NCBI RefSeq assembly: GCF_003967595.1
Contig: NZ_BIFW01000006.1
Coordinates: 1 to 41,949 of the forward strand
DNA from: Companilactobacillus musae
GTDB lineage: Bacteria > Bacillota > Bacilli > Lactobacillales > Lactobacillaceae
DNA length: 41,949 bases
Reading direction: 5' to 3'
Position 1 is the stretch's first letter, and every line of letters starts with the position of its first letter. Positions 31,711 to 39,619 of this stretch are shown piece by piece. Below the pieces are notes generated by a model, which was not told the origin of the DNA, searched no databases, and saw only the letters and a program-made list of their open reading frames with translations. A program made the position numbers and the translations under genes.

Positions 31711-31959
31711 TTATTTTTTAAGGTTTTTTTCGACAAAGTCGCGTACATCTGCATCCTTCATTTCGAGGAATGGTTTTTCAGCTTCTTCAGTCTTAACTGT
31801 ATCGTGATTGTTGTTCTCCATGAAATAATCCCAGATTGCGTCACGAACAACTGTATCATCATCGCTCCAGTCGAAAGCCTCACTCATCTTTAGGTTTAAT
31901 ACTTCTGGTTCTTTTGCAATGGCTGCATCAGCCATCTTTGATGGATCTACTTCTGCCAT
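31711..31959 (-). CDS. Small acidic protein of unknown function
   Basis: The 82-residue acidic cytosolic protein (MAEVDPSKMADAAIAKEPEV...AFDWSDDDTVVRDAIWDYFMENN...MKDADVRDFVEKNLKK) is predicted to be helical. The start has AAGGAGG ten bases upstream, and it has its own terminator, so it is expressed as a single gene. I do not recognise the family, though the composition looks like conserved small proteins of lactobacilli. Confidence 0.7.
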   Translation of the reverse strand: MAEVDPSKMADAAIAKEPEVLNLKMSEAFDWSDDDTVVRDAIWDYFMENNNHDTVKTEEAEKPFLEMKDADVRDFVEKNLKK

Positions 31960-32187
31960 AATTCAACAACCTCCTTAGTTACAAGACCTATTATAGTTCT
32001 AATCTGAAAAAGTGACACACTAAATGCCTATAATTTTTTATGATTTTATTGATTGGCATAATCTTTTCACTAATAATAGCTGATATCATTGAGTTTTATA
32101 AATAAATTATACCTTTTATACAAAATGTACAACAAATTTGATTGAAAATTGAGTTTATTTATGGGACATCTCATGCTATACTTAGGT
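31960..32187. other. AT-rich intergenic stretch
   Basis: It holds the promoter region of the small acidic gene and, on the plus strand at 32040-32105, a short hydrophobic frame (MILLIGIIFSLIIADIIEFYK) without a ribosome site. I do not call that a gene. The extended -10 box of the RNA candidate lies at 32174-32182. Confidence 0.45.
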
Positions 32188-32359
32188 CTCGCAATTAATT
32201 ACTCGGCCTCGTTTTAATTATTGCGTAAACTTCGTGGTTCTGGTCAAACCACACCCTCATATTATATACAATATATAATATTGTTAGTTTTCTCCTTACA
32301 AGTCAGACTAACAATATAAAAAAAGGTCGCCATTCTTGTCAAATGTGGCGGCTTTTTTT
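32188..32359 (+). ncRNA. Structured RNA candidate of about 170 nt
   Basis: An extended -10 box TGCTATACT (32174-32182) precedes about 170 nt without a reading frame. It can fold into GTGGTT/AACCAC (32234-32252), TATTGTTAG/CTAACAATA (32279-32316) and the terminator GTCGCCA/TGGCGGC (32326-32352) with seven T residues. A weaker pairing of CGCAATTAATTA with TAATTATTGCG opens the RNA. I do not recognise the family. The terminator also serves the opposing surface-protein gene, so only the upstream part argues for a separate RNA. Confidence 0.45.
32318..32359. terminator. Bidirectional terminator
   Basis: The stem GTCGCCA/TGGCGGC is bordered by A- and T-runs on both sides. It ends the minus-strand surface-protein gene and the candidate plus-strand RNA. 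Confidence 0.85.
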
Positions 32360-32365
32360 GCGCAA

Positions 32366-33856
32366 TTATTTATCTTTTAAAACAAACTCGTTTGTAGCTA
32401 CACGGTAAGCTGTTATCGGTTTTTGATAATCACCCAAATAGGCAATTCTATCTACGTGCCAGCTTGTATTAGCGCCTAAAGCTCTGTTTGTTATTTTTTC
32501 ATCTTCGGCATTAATCAAAGATGTTTGCTTTTCAACATTTAAACTCATTGGATTATCTTCATAAACATAAGCTTCTGTTGATCTAACCCACTCGTTTGTG
32601 GCAACACGATAGTAACGTTTATTATTATAGGTAATCATTTGGTCAGTAAACCAGCCAGTGTCGGGTGCTAAAGCTTTATTAGTAATTGGTGTAAAGCTCT
32701 TACCTGATAGTGAATAGAGTTTGGCTGGGCCTTTATTTGAATAGGTTGAAACCGTTTGATTGAGATAACCATAGCCTAACTCATTATCGCTACTAGAACT
32801 AGAGCTAGAGCTATGTGACCCATTGTTAGTTGGTTTGGTTGGTATTTTTGTATAATTTACTATCTGATTCTTGTTAACTGTGATTTGTCCGTTACCACCA
32901 TCATTACCTTTAGTAACTGTGGCTTTAACTGATGTTTTGTCAGCTTTATAACCCGAAATTTCAGGAACTGGAACATCAATTTCAGAACCAAACTTTCCAG
33001 ATACTGCCTCTGTCGAAGTAACCGTTGTAGATTTCCCATCTTCAACGGCGGGAATATCCACTTTCTGCGTTACTGAATCCTTGGAAAGAACTTTTCTACC
33101 ATCATTTTCATCGTCTTTTAAATAATTTGCGTCAGCAAAATTCCACATAGACGTTGGTTCATTTAGATTTGAAAACAAATGAGAATCTTGTTTTATCCAT
33201 GTAGAACTGTCTTGAATATAATGTGTATCATCATTAGGCTTTTCATCAGCATCAACTCCAAAATAAAAATTACCTATAGTTGGTTCTGAAAGAAAATGCA
33301 TCAAAAGATCAGGATCCTGTATTACATAGTTCTCATCCTTAATATTCTTTGCATCATAATCGCTAAACCCTTCTACACTATTTCCATCCCAATTTAAAAC
33401 ATTGCCCCACTTGTTGTCCCTTATTTCTACGACAACCGGTATTTGGATTTTCACTAAGGGTGCCCTTGTAAGATCAAGACCAGCGTTATCTTCTTCACTT
33501 AATGTTGCATTTACCGTGCTACCTAATTCCCCCGTATAATCATAAACATAATAACCGTCACTATCATTAGTGGGAACTTTTACTTTTCCGGTAACCTCTG
33601 CACTAGTTATAAAATTTGTCCTTTTTTCTAGCTTAACTTTAACGCTAACTGGTTCATATCCAATTTCATCTTTTGCAAATTCATATTTAGGAACCGGTTT
33701 ATAATCGTCGTCATCATTCTTTGCAGTAGTCACTTCAGTATCCGCTGCTTTTACCGGTAATTCATAATTTACAACTACTCCCCCTACAAATCCCACAGCA
33801 AGAAGTGCCGCAATTACTCTAGAGTACTTTCTTTTATAAAAAGTTTCTTTTTTCAT
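32366..33856 (-). CDS. Secreted surface protein with MucBP-like and two SLAP-type domains
   Basis: The 496-residue secreted protein has a signal peptide (YSRVIAALLAVGFVGGVVVNY, cleavage near VKAAD). An unrecognised extracellular domain (about 45-260) is followed by a MucBP-like module (about 265-345: TSTEAVSGKFGSEIDVPVPEISGYKADKTS...VNYTKI). A Ser-rich linker leads to two SLAP-type repeats (about 365-496) with NKALAPDTGWFTDQ, YYRVATNEWVRS and YRVATNEFVLKDK. The start at 33856 has GAGGG nine bases upstream. Its plan matches the proteins at 2964 and 37416. Adhesion to host or plant polymers is an inference. Confidence 0.85.
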   Translation of the reverse strand: MKKETFYKRKYSRVIAALLAVGFVGGVVVNYELPVKAADTEVTTAKNDDDDYKPVPKYEFAKDEIGYEPVSVKVKLEKRTNFITSAEVTGKVKVPTNDSDGYYVYDYTGELGSTVNATLSEEDNAGLDLTRAPLVKIQIPVVVEIRDNKWGNVLNWDGNSVEGFSDYDAKNIKDENYVIQDPDLLMHFLSEPTIGNFYFGVDADEKPNDDTHYIQDSSTWIKQDSHLFSNLNEPTSMWNFADANYLKDDENDGRKVLSKDSVTQKVDIPAVEDGKSTTVTSTEAVSGKFGSEIDVPVPEISGYKADKTSVKATVTKGNDGGNGQITVNKNQIVNYTKIPTKPTNNGSHSSSSSSSSDNELGYGYLNQTVSTYSNKGPAKLYSLSGKSFTPITNKALAPDTGWFTDQMITYNNKRYYRVATNEWVRSTEAYVYEDNPMSLNVEKQTSLINAEDEKITNRALGANTSWHVDRIAYLGDYQKPITAYRVATNEFVLKDK

Positions 33857-33933
33857 ATGAATTTACCCTCACTTAAATTCAATATTTTTATATGTTTATA
33901 TCAACATATTTATTTTAACTCATTGCCAAAACA

Positions 33934-33965
33934 AAAGACCATTCTTATCTCTAAGAATGGTCTTT
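33934..33965 (-). terminator. Terminator of the permease gene
   Basis: The perfect 14-bp arms AAAGACCATTCTTA and TAAGAATGGTCTTT have a four-base loop. Confidence 0.9.
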
Positions 33966-33973
33966 CTTAATAC

Positions 33974-35425
33974 TTACTTATTCTTTTCAGCGTCGTGTTT
34001 TTTACCTAAAGTAGAATGGTGCATTCCATAAGTAAAGTAAACGACTAATCCAATGGCGAACCAAATTCCGGCATAGAGCTTAGCTTGAATATCAAGTCCC
34101 CAGAAGATCACTAAAGCACCGATAAATCCTAGTGCTGGTAGGACTGGATAAAATGGTACTTTGAAATCTGGCACGGCAATATCTTTTCCTTCACGTTTTC
34201 TTAATGGATAGATTCCTAAAGAAACGAACATAAAGGCAATCAGAGTACCGGCGGAAATCAATTGTGCTAAGAACGCAAATGGACAAAAGGCACCGATTAA
34301 AATACCAACGATTGTTAAGACTAACAAGGCATGATTAGGAAGGTTATTTTTGTTTAACTTACCTAACCAACTTGGTAACATTCCGTCACGTCCGAATGAA
34401 TAAACTAGTCTTGAACCAGCTAACATCATTCCGATCAAAGCGGTAAACATCCCGATAACGGCAATAGCTTGAATAACACTAGCAATAATTGGGTGTCCTG
34501 CATGTCTTAATGCCCAACCAACTGGTTCAGCGTTATTAGCATAAGCAGAATATTTAAACATTCCAACTAGAACTAAAGCTACAGCAACGAATAAAACTAC
34601 GGCAATCAAGAGTGAACCTAAAATTCCTCGAGGCATGGTCTTCCCAGGATCTTTAGCTTCGGCTGAATTAGCAGCAATTGAATCGAATCCAATATAAGAT
34701 AGGAAGATCATTGAAACTCCGGCATAAATTCCTTGCCAACCACCAAAAGCAGTTCCATCTGGATTGACACGATATTTAGGAATGAAAGGTACATAATTTT
34801 CAACATGAATGGCTGTTAATCCAACGATAATGAAGGTTAAAACAGCTAGAACTTTTAAAATAACTAAAACATTTTCAACTTTGGCGGCACCACCAGCACC
34901 GTGGGAGATCAGCCAAGCAACTGCAGCAATTACAACTACGGCAACCAAGTCGACGATTCCACCATTACTACCAAAAGTATTAGCAATAGCATTCGGGAAG
35001 TGAACTCCTAATGGTTCCAACAGTCCCCTGAAGTTGGCGGATAACCCCGATCCAACAAAGGCTAAGGCGATAAAGTATTCGGCTAACAGAGCCCAACCAG
35101 CGACCCAACCGAAAAACTCACCGAACATAACATTGATCCAAGAATACGCTGAACCAGCAAATGGCATAGCAGCAGCCATTTCAGCATAGGCAAAAGCTAC
35201 CAAACCAGCTACGATAGCAGCGGCAATAAATGAAAATACTACTGATGGACCAGTATGTTCAGCAGCAACGACCCCTGGCAAAGTAAAGATTGAAGTAGAA
35301 ACAATCGTCCCTACACCTAACGCCAAGAAATCTTTGACAGTCAAAACTCTAACTAAATGTGAATCTTTGTCCTCATAAATACTCGGATCTTCTTTTAAGG
35401 TTAAACGTTTAAAAAAATCACTCAT
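33974..35425 (-). CDS. APC-family amino acid permease
   Basis: The 483-residue permease has twelve predicted membrane segments and the APC-superfamily start LTVKDFLALGVGTIVSTSIFTLPGVVA, GPSVVFSFIAAAIVAGLVAFAYAEMA and FAGSAYSWINVMFGEFFGW. This is the cationic-amino-acid-transporter/YfnA branch; exact substrate cannot be read. The next gene, 21 nt downstream on the complement, is the isoleucine 2-epimerase-like enzyme read first in the operon. The permease therefore probably moves branched-chain or D-amino acids (inference). The start has AGGAG upstream. Confidence 0.9.
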   Translation of the reverse strand: MSDFFKRLTLKEDPSIYEDKDSHLVRVLTVKDFLALGVGTIVSTSIFTLPGVVAAEHTGPSVVFSFIAAAIVAGLVAFAYAEMAAAMPFAGSAYSWINVMFGEFFGWVAGWALLAEYFIALAFVGSGLSANFRGLLEPLGVHFPNAIANTFGSNGGIVDLVAVVVIAAVAWLISHGAGGAAKVENVLVILKVLAVLTFIIVGLTAIHVENYVPFIPKYRVNPDGTAFGGWQGIYAGVSMIFLSYIGFDSIAANSAEAKDPGKTMPRGILGSLLIAVVLFVAVALVLVGMFKYSAYANNAEPVGWALRHAGHPIIASVIQAIAVIGMFTALIGMMLAGSRLVYSFGRDGMLPSWLGKLNKNNLPNHALLVLTIVGILIGAFCPFAFLAQLISAGTLIAFMFVSLGIYPLRKREGKDIAVPDFKVPFYPVLPALGFIGALVIFWGLDIQAKLYAGIWFAIGLVVYFTYGMHHSTLGKKHDAEKNK

Positions 35426-35446
35426 AAAAAATACACTCCTCTTGAT

Positions 35447-36811
35447 TTACCAACCAATTTTTTCGTTACTTGGAATAATTACTTGATTATTTTCTGCTGC
35501 AGCAAAAGCGTCATCCAAAACATTCAACGCTTTATCCAGCTCGTCGTGCGTTATGACCAAAGGCGGTTGAAATCTCAAAATATTTCCCTTCAAGGTAATC
35601 ATAACTACTCCGTGTTGAAATGCATAGTAAATAACTTTATTGGCAAAATCAAGGTTTGGTTCTTTGGTTTGACGGTCTTTAACAAGTTCAATTCCTCCGT
35701 CAAGTCCGTACATTCTAATATCACCGATTTCTTGATAATGTTTCTGCATTTCTAAGAATCTTTGTTCAGCATAAGCACCATCAGTAGAAGATTTTTCGAG
35801 TAAACCTTCTTCATCCAAGACGTCCAAAGTAGCCATCGAGGCGGCACAACAGACAGGATTTCCAGCTGTAGTAAATACATGTGCTGGTGAATCAAGACTT
35901 TCCATAATCTCTTTTTTACCAATGGTAGCGCTGAGTGGCATTCCAGAAGCCAAAGACTTACCAACAGACATCAAGTCGGGTTCGATGTTATTGAATTGTT
36001 GATAACTCCACATTTTACCAGTTCTTCCCATACCTTGATTGATTTCATCAACCGCAAAGAGAATTCCATTTTGGTGACAGAACTCATAAACTAATTGCAT
36101 GAATTCTTCTGGGGCTTTTCGAATACCCCCATCGCCTTGGATAGGTTCAATTAGAACACAGGCCACTTCGTCAGCTGGTAAAAAGCTTTCGAACGGTTGT
36201 TTAAATTCATCAAAATAACGCATCGCTACATCGTGTTCAGTTTCGTTGGGATATCGTCGATACAAATCAGGATACGGAACATGCACTACTCCTGGTAACA
36301 ATGGTCCCATTTTGCGTGTCATGTTCAAGCTGACACCAGACAAAGTCATTGAGCCAAAAGTCGACCCGTGATATGAATCCATAAAGGAAACAATATATGG
36401 TCTATCGGTATACGCTCGGGCAAATTTGATAATAGCATCGTTTGCCTCAGAACCTGAATTTGAAAAGGCTACTTTCTTAGGTGTTCCGGGTACAAGTTTT
36501 GCCAAACGTTCTGCTAATTCTTGTCCTGGACGATGATGAAAATAGGCAGGTGTGTAATGAATCAGTTCTTCAGCCTGCTCTTGGATAGCTTTAACGACTT
36601 TTTCATTCGTATGACCAACGTTGATAGCAGAAGCGCTTGCCAACAAATCAATGTACTCGTTTCCGTCTGCATCGATTAACGTTGAATTATGTGCTGATTC
36701 TATGACAAGATCATAGTAGTTGATTCTAGACGATTTGGCGTAATACTTATTTTCGTTCTTAATCAATCGAGCGTCCACCTCGTGATCATGATCTACTTTT
36801 TGCGCTGTCAT
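35447..36811 (-). CDS. Isoleucine 2-epimerase-like PLP enzyme (class III aminotransferase fold)
   Basis: The 454-residue fold-type-I PLP enzyme has K285 (SVGKSLASG) as the cofactor lysine, D255 (LFAVDEINQG) for the pyridine nitrogen, and SGSEANDAIIKFARAYT for phosphate binding. Its sequence is very close, from memory, to the isoleucine 2-epimerase of Lactobacillus buchneri/otakiensis (shared INYYDLVI, LLASASAINVGHT, LIHYTPAYFHH, QGDGGI, LFTTAGNPVC-like blocks). That enzyme interconverts L-isoleucine and D-allo-isoleucine and also acts on valine and leucine. The alternative is a 4-aminobutyrate-type aminotransferase. The start has AGGGGGTG upstream. It is the first gene of an operon with the permease. 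Confidence 0.82.
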   Translation of the reverse strand: MTAQKVDHDHEVDARLIKNENKYYAKSSRINYYDLVIESAHNSTLIDADGNEYIDLLASASAINVGHTNEKVVKAIQEQAEELIHYTPAYFHHRPGQELAERLAKLVPGTPKKVAFSNSGSEANDAIIKFARAYTDRPYIVSFMDSYHGSTFGSMTLSGVSLNMTRKMGPLLPGVVHVPYPDLYRRYPNETEHDVAMRYFDEFKQPFESFLPADEVACVLIEPIQGDGGIRKAPEEFMQLVYEFCHQNGILFAVDEINQGMGRTGKMWSYQQFNNIEPDLMSVGKSLASGMPLSATIGKKEIMESLDSPAHVFTTAGNPVCCAASMATLDVLDEEGLLEKSSTDGAYAEQRFLEMQKHYQEIGDIRMYGLDGGIELVKDRQTKEPNLDFANKVIYYAFQHGVVMITLKGNILRFQPPLVITHDELDKALNVLDDAFAAAENNQVIIPSNEKIGW

Positions 36812-36993
36812 AATGACACCCCCTATTAAAATTTTATTGGTTGAAATATTGTCATTCTAATTGTTTTTTAATTTAGTTGCAAGATTTTTATAAAAGCAAT
36901 TCCTTACTCAATCAAGAAAGTTACATCGTATTGCATGATATCAAGGCGTGTAAGCGTCAAAGAAAAATTAGACATTTTCTAATTTCTAAGAAG

Positions 36994-37022
36994 TTGCTAA
37001 TAATAACTTTCGATTCTATTAT
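36994..37022 (+). promoter_or_regulatory. Promoter of the small gene at 37043
   Basis: TTGCTA (36994-36999), a 17-bp spacer and TATTAT (37017-37022) form a good housekeeping promoter. The start point would fall on the ribosome site region, so the leader is very short. Confidence 0.65.
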
Positions 37023-37042
37023 GATGGCGGAGGTATTTAACA

Positions 37043-37246
37043 ATGATGAACGATGAAAAAGTATTGTTAGAATACATGGCAAGATTTTATAAAACACCTG
37101 CTGCTGAGTTGACACAAAAGTACACGATTTCGCAACTAGAAGATGCTTATAACGAAATAAATCAGAAGACCAATTATCAGAAATATTTAGATAGGAACAA
37201 AACTTTTCCTAGTGAATACGTAATGAAGGAATTTAGCCCACTTTAA
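37043..37246 (+). CDS. Small protein of unknown function
   Basis: The 67-residue cytosolic protein (MMNDEKVLLEYMARFYKTPAAELTQKYTISQLEDAYNEI...) is helical with no membrane segment. I do not recognise it. The start has GGAGG nine bases upstream; a second ATG directly follows the first. It has its own promoter and terminator and is a single-gene transcript. Confidence 0.72.
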   Translation: MMNDEKVLLEYMARFYKTPAAELTQKYTISQLEDAYNEINQKTNYQKYLDRNKTFPSEYVMKEFSPL

Positions 37247-37260
37247 AATTAAAGGATAAT

Positions 37261-37303
37261 AAACAACCACTTTATTTTAATAATAAGGTGGTTGTTTTTT
37301 AAT
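37261..37303 (+). terminator. Terminator of the small gene
   Basis: AAACAACCACTTTATT and AATAAGGTGGTTGTTT form a 16-bp stem with one mismatch, followed by a T-run. Confidence 0.88.
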
Positions 37304-37415
37304 TTTTTATTGTACATTTCTTGATTTCAGGAATACTTTTGTTTCATATTGAATATAAATTTATTAATTCTATAATCGAAGTTGTAGACATTATTTAATC
37401 ATGAGGGGAGACTTT

Positions 37416-39218
37416 ATGATGAGAAAATTTATATCAAAAAAATGGATACTTTTTTCTGGATTAGCTATGAGTGGATTATTACTAGTCAACTCACCTACTA
37501 CAACTGTTAAAGCTGTTGATAGTGGCTCTGCCGCTACTACCGAAACTAAAGATCAAACTGGTAATACTGCCGCCAAAAATGATGATAGTGGATTTAAGAT
37601 TCCTGATGATGCCATTGCTCATGGTATTACTGGTACATGTCCATGGTATATTAGCTCTGATAAAACATTGCATATTGGATCAGGTACACTTGAATCTTCT
37701 GATAATGCTGCATCACCTTGGGAAAATTATTCTGATGATATCACTTCAGTATCATTTGATGAAAAGGTTATCGCTCCAGATAAGATTGAAGGGTTATTTT
37801 GCACCTTATACTCTTTAAAAACAGTAAAGAATGTTGAAAATTTTGATATATCAAATACATCAGATATTTCATATTTATTTGCACTAGATTCTAATTTGGA
37901 AAACATTGATGTTTCTACTTTGGATACTTCAAAAGTTACAGACATGTCCTTTATGTTTAGTATGATGGGAAGCACAAATAACAGTCTTACTACATTGAAT
38001 GTTTCTACTTGGAACCTTGAAAATGTAGAAAATATAACTTCTATATTTCAGGGAGATGCTGCTTTAAAATCCTTAGATGTTTCTAATTGGAATACACCTA
38101 ACTTAAAAAGTTCTGTTAGTGCTTTCCAAGATGATTCACAACTAAAGGAATTAGATGTTTCTAACTGGGATGTTAAGAACGATACTAGTTTCAATGCAAT
38201 GTTTAAAGGTGATTCTTCCCTAATATCATTAGATTTATCAAAATGGAACATGGAAGATTCGGTCCAATTAGGAAATGCTGGTTCTGATGGCATTTTTGAC
38301 GGAACTGATTTGAATTATATTAAATTAGGACCTAATAACTTTTTCAATCCTAGCAATGGTACCAATGTTCTTTTACCTTCCACGAAGTCAAAGACTTGGT
38401 CCAATGACGATAAAACTTTATCATTTTCGGCTACGGATTCTAGTGATTCTATTGGAAAGTATTACGACAAAAAAAATAATCCTGCAGGTGTACAAACTTT
38501 TACTCCACAAAGAGAATCAATTACTGCCGATGTTACCATTAAGTCAAATTTAGGCGACTTAATTGTTCCTAACGTAACCGGACCTACTGGTAAACAAATC
38601 ACAGTCGATGTTCCTCAAAAAGACGGTTACACGTCTGATAAGAAAACTGTTACAGCGACTGTCAACGCTATTGGAACCATTACTACTGACGAAACCGTCA
38701 AATACACTAAGATTACCAAACCATCTGGCGGTTCACATGGTAGTTCCTCAAACAACAATAATAATCAAAATAATAACAATGACAAAAATAAAGTAACGAC
38801 CGAAACTAAGAAACAGACCATTAATACTTATAATGGTAAAGATATTCCTATTTATACTTTAGATTCTGAGAATAAGATGGTTTTGATCAATAATAAGGCC
38901 TTATCAAACGATTCTGGTTGGTATAGTGATCAAAAGTTAGTTGTTAACAACGATACCTATTATCGCGTTGCTACTAATGAGTATGTCAAAGCTACTCAAG
39001 CCTATCCTTATGAATCAACTAAAGCTGTTCTTCGTACAACTAACAGCAACAAACGCATTTATATGGCCGACGGAAAATTGATTGCTAATCGTGAATTAGC
39101 TGCTGACAGTGATTGGTATACCGATCAAATTGTCCAAATCAATGGTGAAAAATACTATCGTGTTGCCACTAATGAATTCGTCAAAGCCAATGATTCCAAC
39201 ATTTACAAAACACTTTAG
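37416..39218 (+). CDS. BspA-type leucine-rich-repeat surface protein with SLAP-type anchor
   Basis: The 600-residue secreted protein has a signal peptide (KKWILFSGLAMSGLLLVNSP, cleavage near TVKAVDS). A DUF285/BspA-type repeat region (about 65-290) has turns such as LDVSTLDTSKVTDMSFMF, LNVSTWNLENVENI, LDVSNWNTPNL, LDVSNWDVKND and LDLSKWNMEDS. A MucBP-like module follows (about 365-430: DVTIKSNLGDLIVP...VKYTKI), then an Asn-rich linker and two SLAP-type repeats (YYRVATNEYVKA, YYRVATNEFVKA). BspA-like proteins bind host proteins in other genera; here adhesion is inferred. The ATG at 37416 has GAGGGGAG upstream. It precedes a longer paralogue at 39620. Confidence 0.9.
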   Translation: MMRKFISKKWILFSGLAMSGLLLVNSPTTTVKAVDSGSAATTETKDQTGNTAAKNDDSGFKIPDDAIAHGITGTCPWYISSDKTLHIGSGTLESSDNAASPWENYSDDITSVSFDEKVIAPDKIEGLFCTLYSLKTVKNVENFDISNTSDISYLFALDSNLENIDVSTLDTSKVTDMSFMFSMMGSTNNSLTTLNVSTWNLENVENITSIFQGDAALKSLDVSNWNTPNLKSSVSAFQDDSQLKELDVSNWDVKNDTSFNAMFKGDSSLISLDLSKWNMEDSVQLGNAGSDGIFDGTDLNYIKLGPNNFFNPSNGTNVLLPSTKSKTWSNDDKTLSFSATDSSDSIGKYYDKKNNPAGVQTFTPQRESITADVTIKSNLGDLIVPNVTGPTGKQITVDVPQKDGYTSDKKTVTATVNAIGTITTDETVKYTKITKPSGGSHGSSSNNNNNQNNNNDKNKVTTETKKQTINTYNGKDIPIYTLDSENKMVLINNKALSNDSGWYSDQKLVVNNDTYYRVATNEYVKATQAYPYESTKAVLRTTNSNKRIYMADGKLIANRELAADSDWYTDQIVQINGEKYYRVATNEFVKANDSNIYKTL

Positions 39219-39232
39219 TTGCTTACTAAAAC

Positions 39233-39282
39233 AAAAAATCAGAAAGATTCAGTATTTTACTGAAATCCTTCTGATTTTTTTT
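39233..39282 (+). terminator. Terminator of the first BspA-type gene
   Basis: AAAAATCAGAAAGATTCAGT and ACTGAAATCCTTCTGATTTTT form a long imperfect stem with a T-run. The following 340 bp is AT-rich and contains only the leader of the next gene. Confidence 0.85.
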
Positions 39283-39619
39283 ATTGTTTAAAATGATTTT
39301 TATTTAAATCCTTTTTATAAAAAATTAGCTATGTATATTCCACCATACAATTTGTCTATGAATTTATAATTTAGCATATAAAAGCAGTCGTAAAAAAGAG
39401 CAAAATATTTATCTTAGTCAATTATCAAAAATATAGTATTATGATTCTCAATAATTAAATAAGTCTTATATTTAATATCAAATTATTTTGATTTATTTTC
39501 CAAATTTAAAAAGAATTTTTTAGCATTATTGAATTTGATAAAAAATAAATAATACTATAATTATTTCCAGATTGTATACTTTTAAAAACTCAAAGTATTT
39601 TATAAAGGGGATTTATATT

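Noticed and set aside
32040-32105. 21-residue hydrophobic frame resembling a type I (holin-like) toxin
   Set aside because: There is no ribosome site, it is shorter than known families, and no family signature is visible. It is noted only in connection with the RNA candidate.
32205-32270. 21-codon frame (MRVWFDQNHEVYAIIKTRPSN) on the minus strand within the RNA candidate
   Set aside because: It is hydrophilic, has no ribosome site and no similarity to Fst-type toxins.
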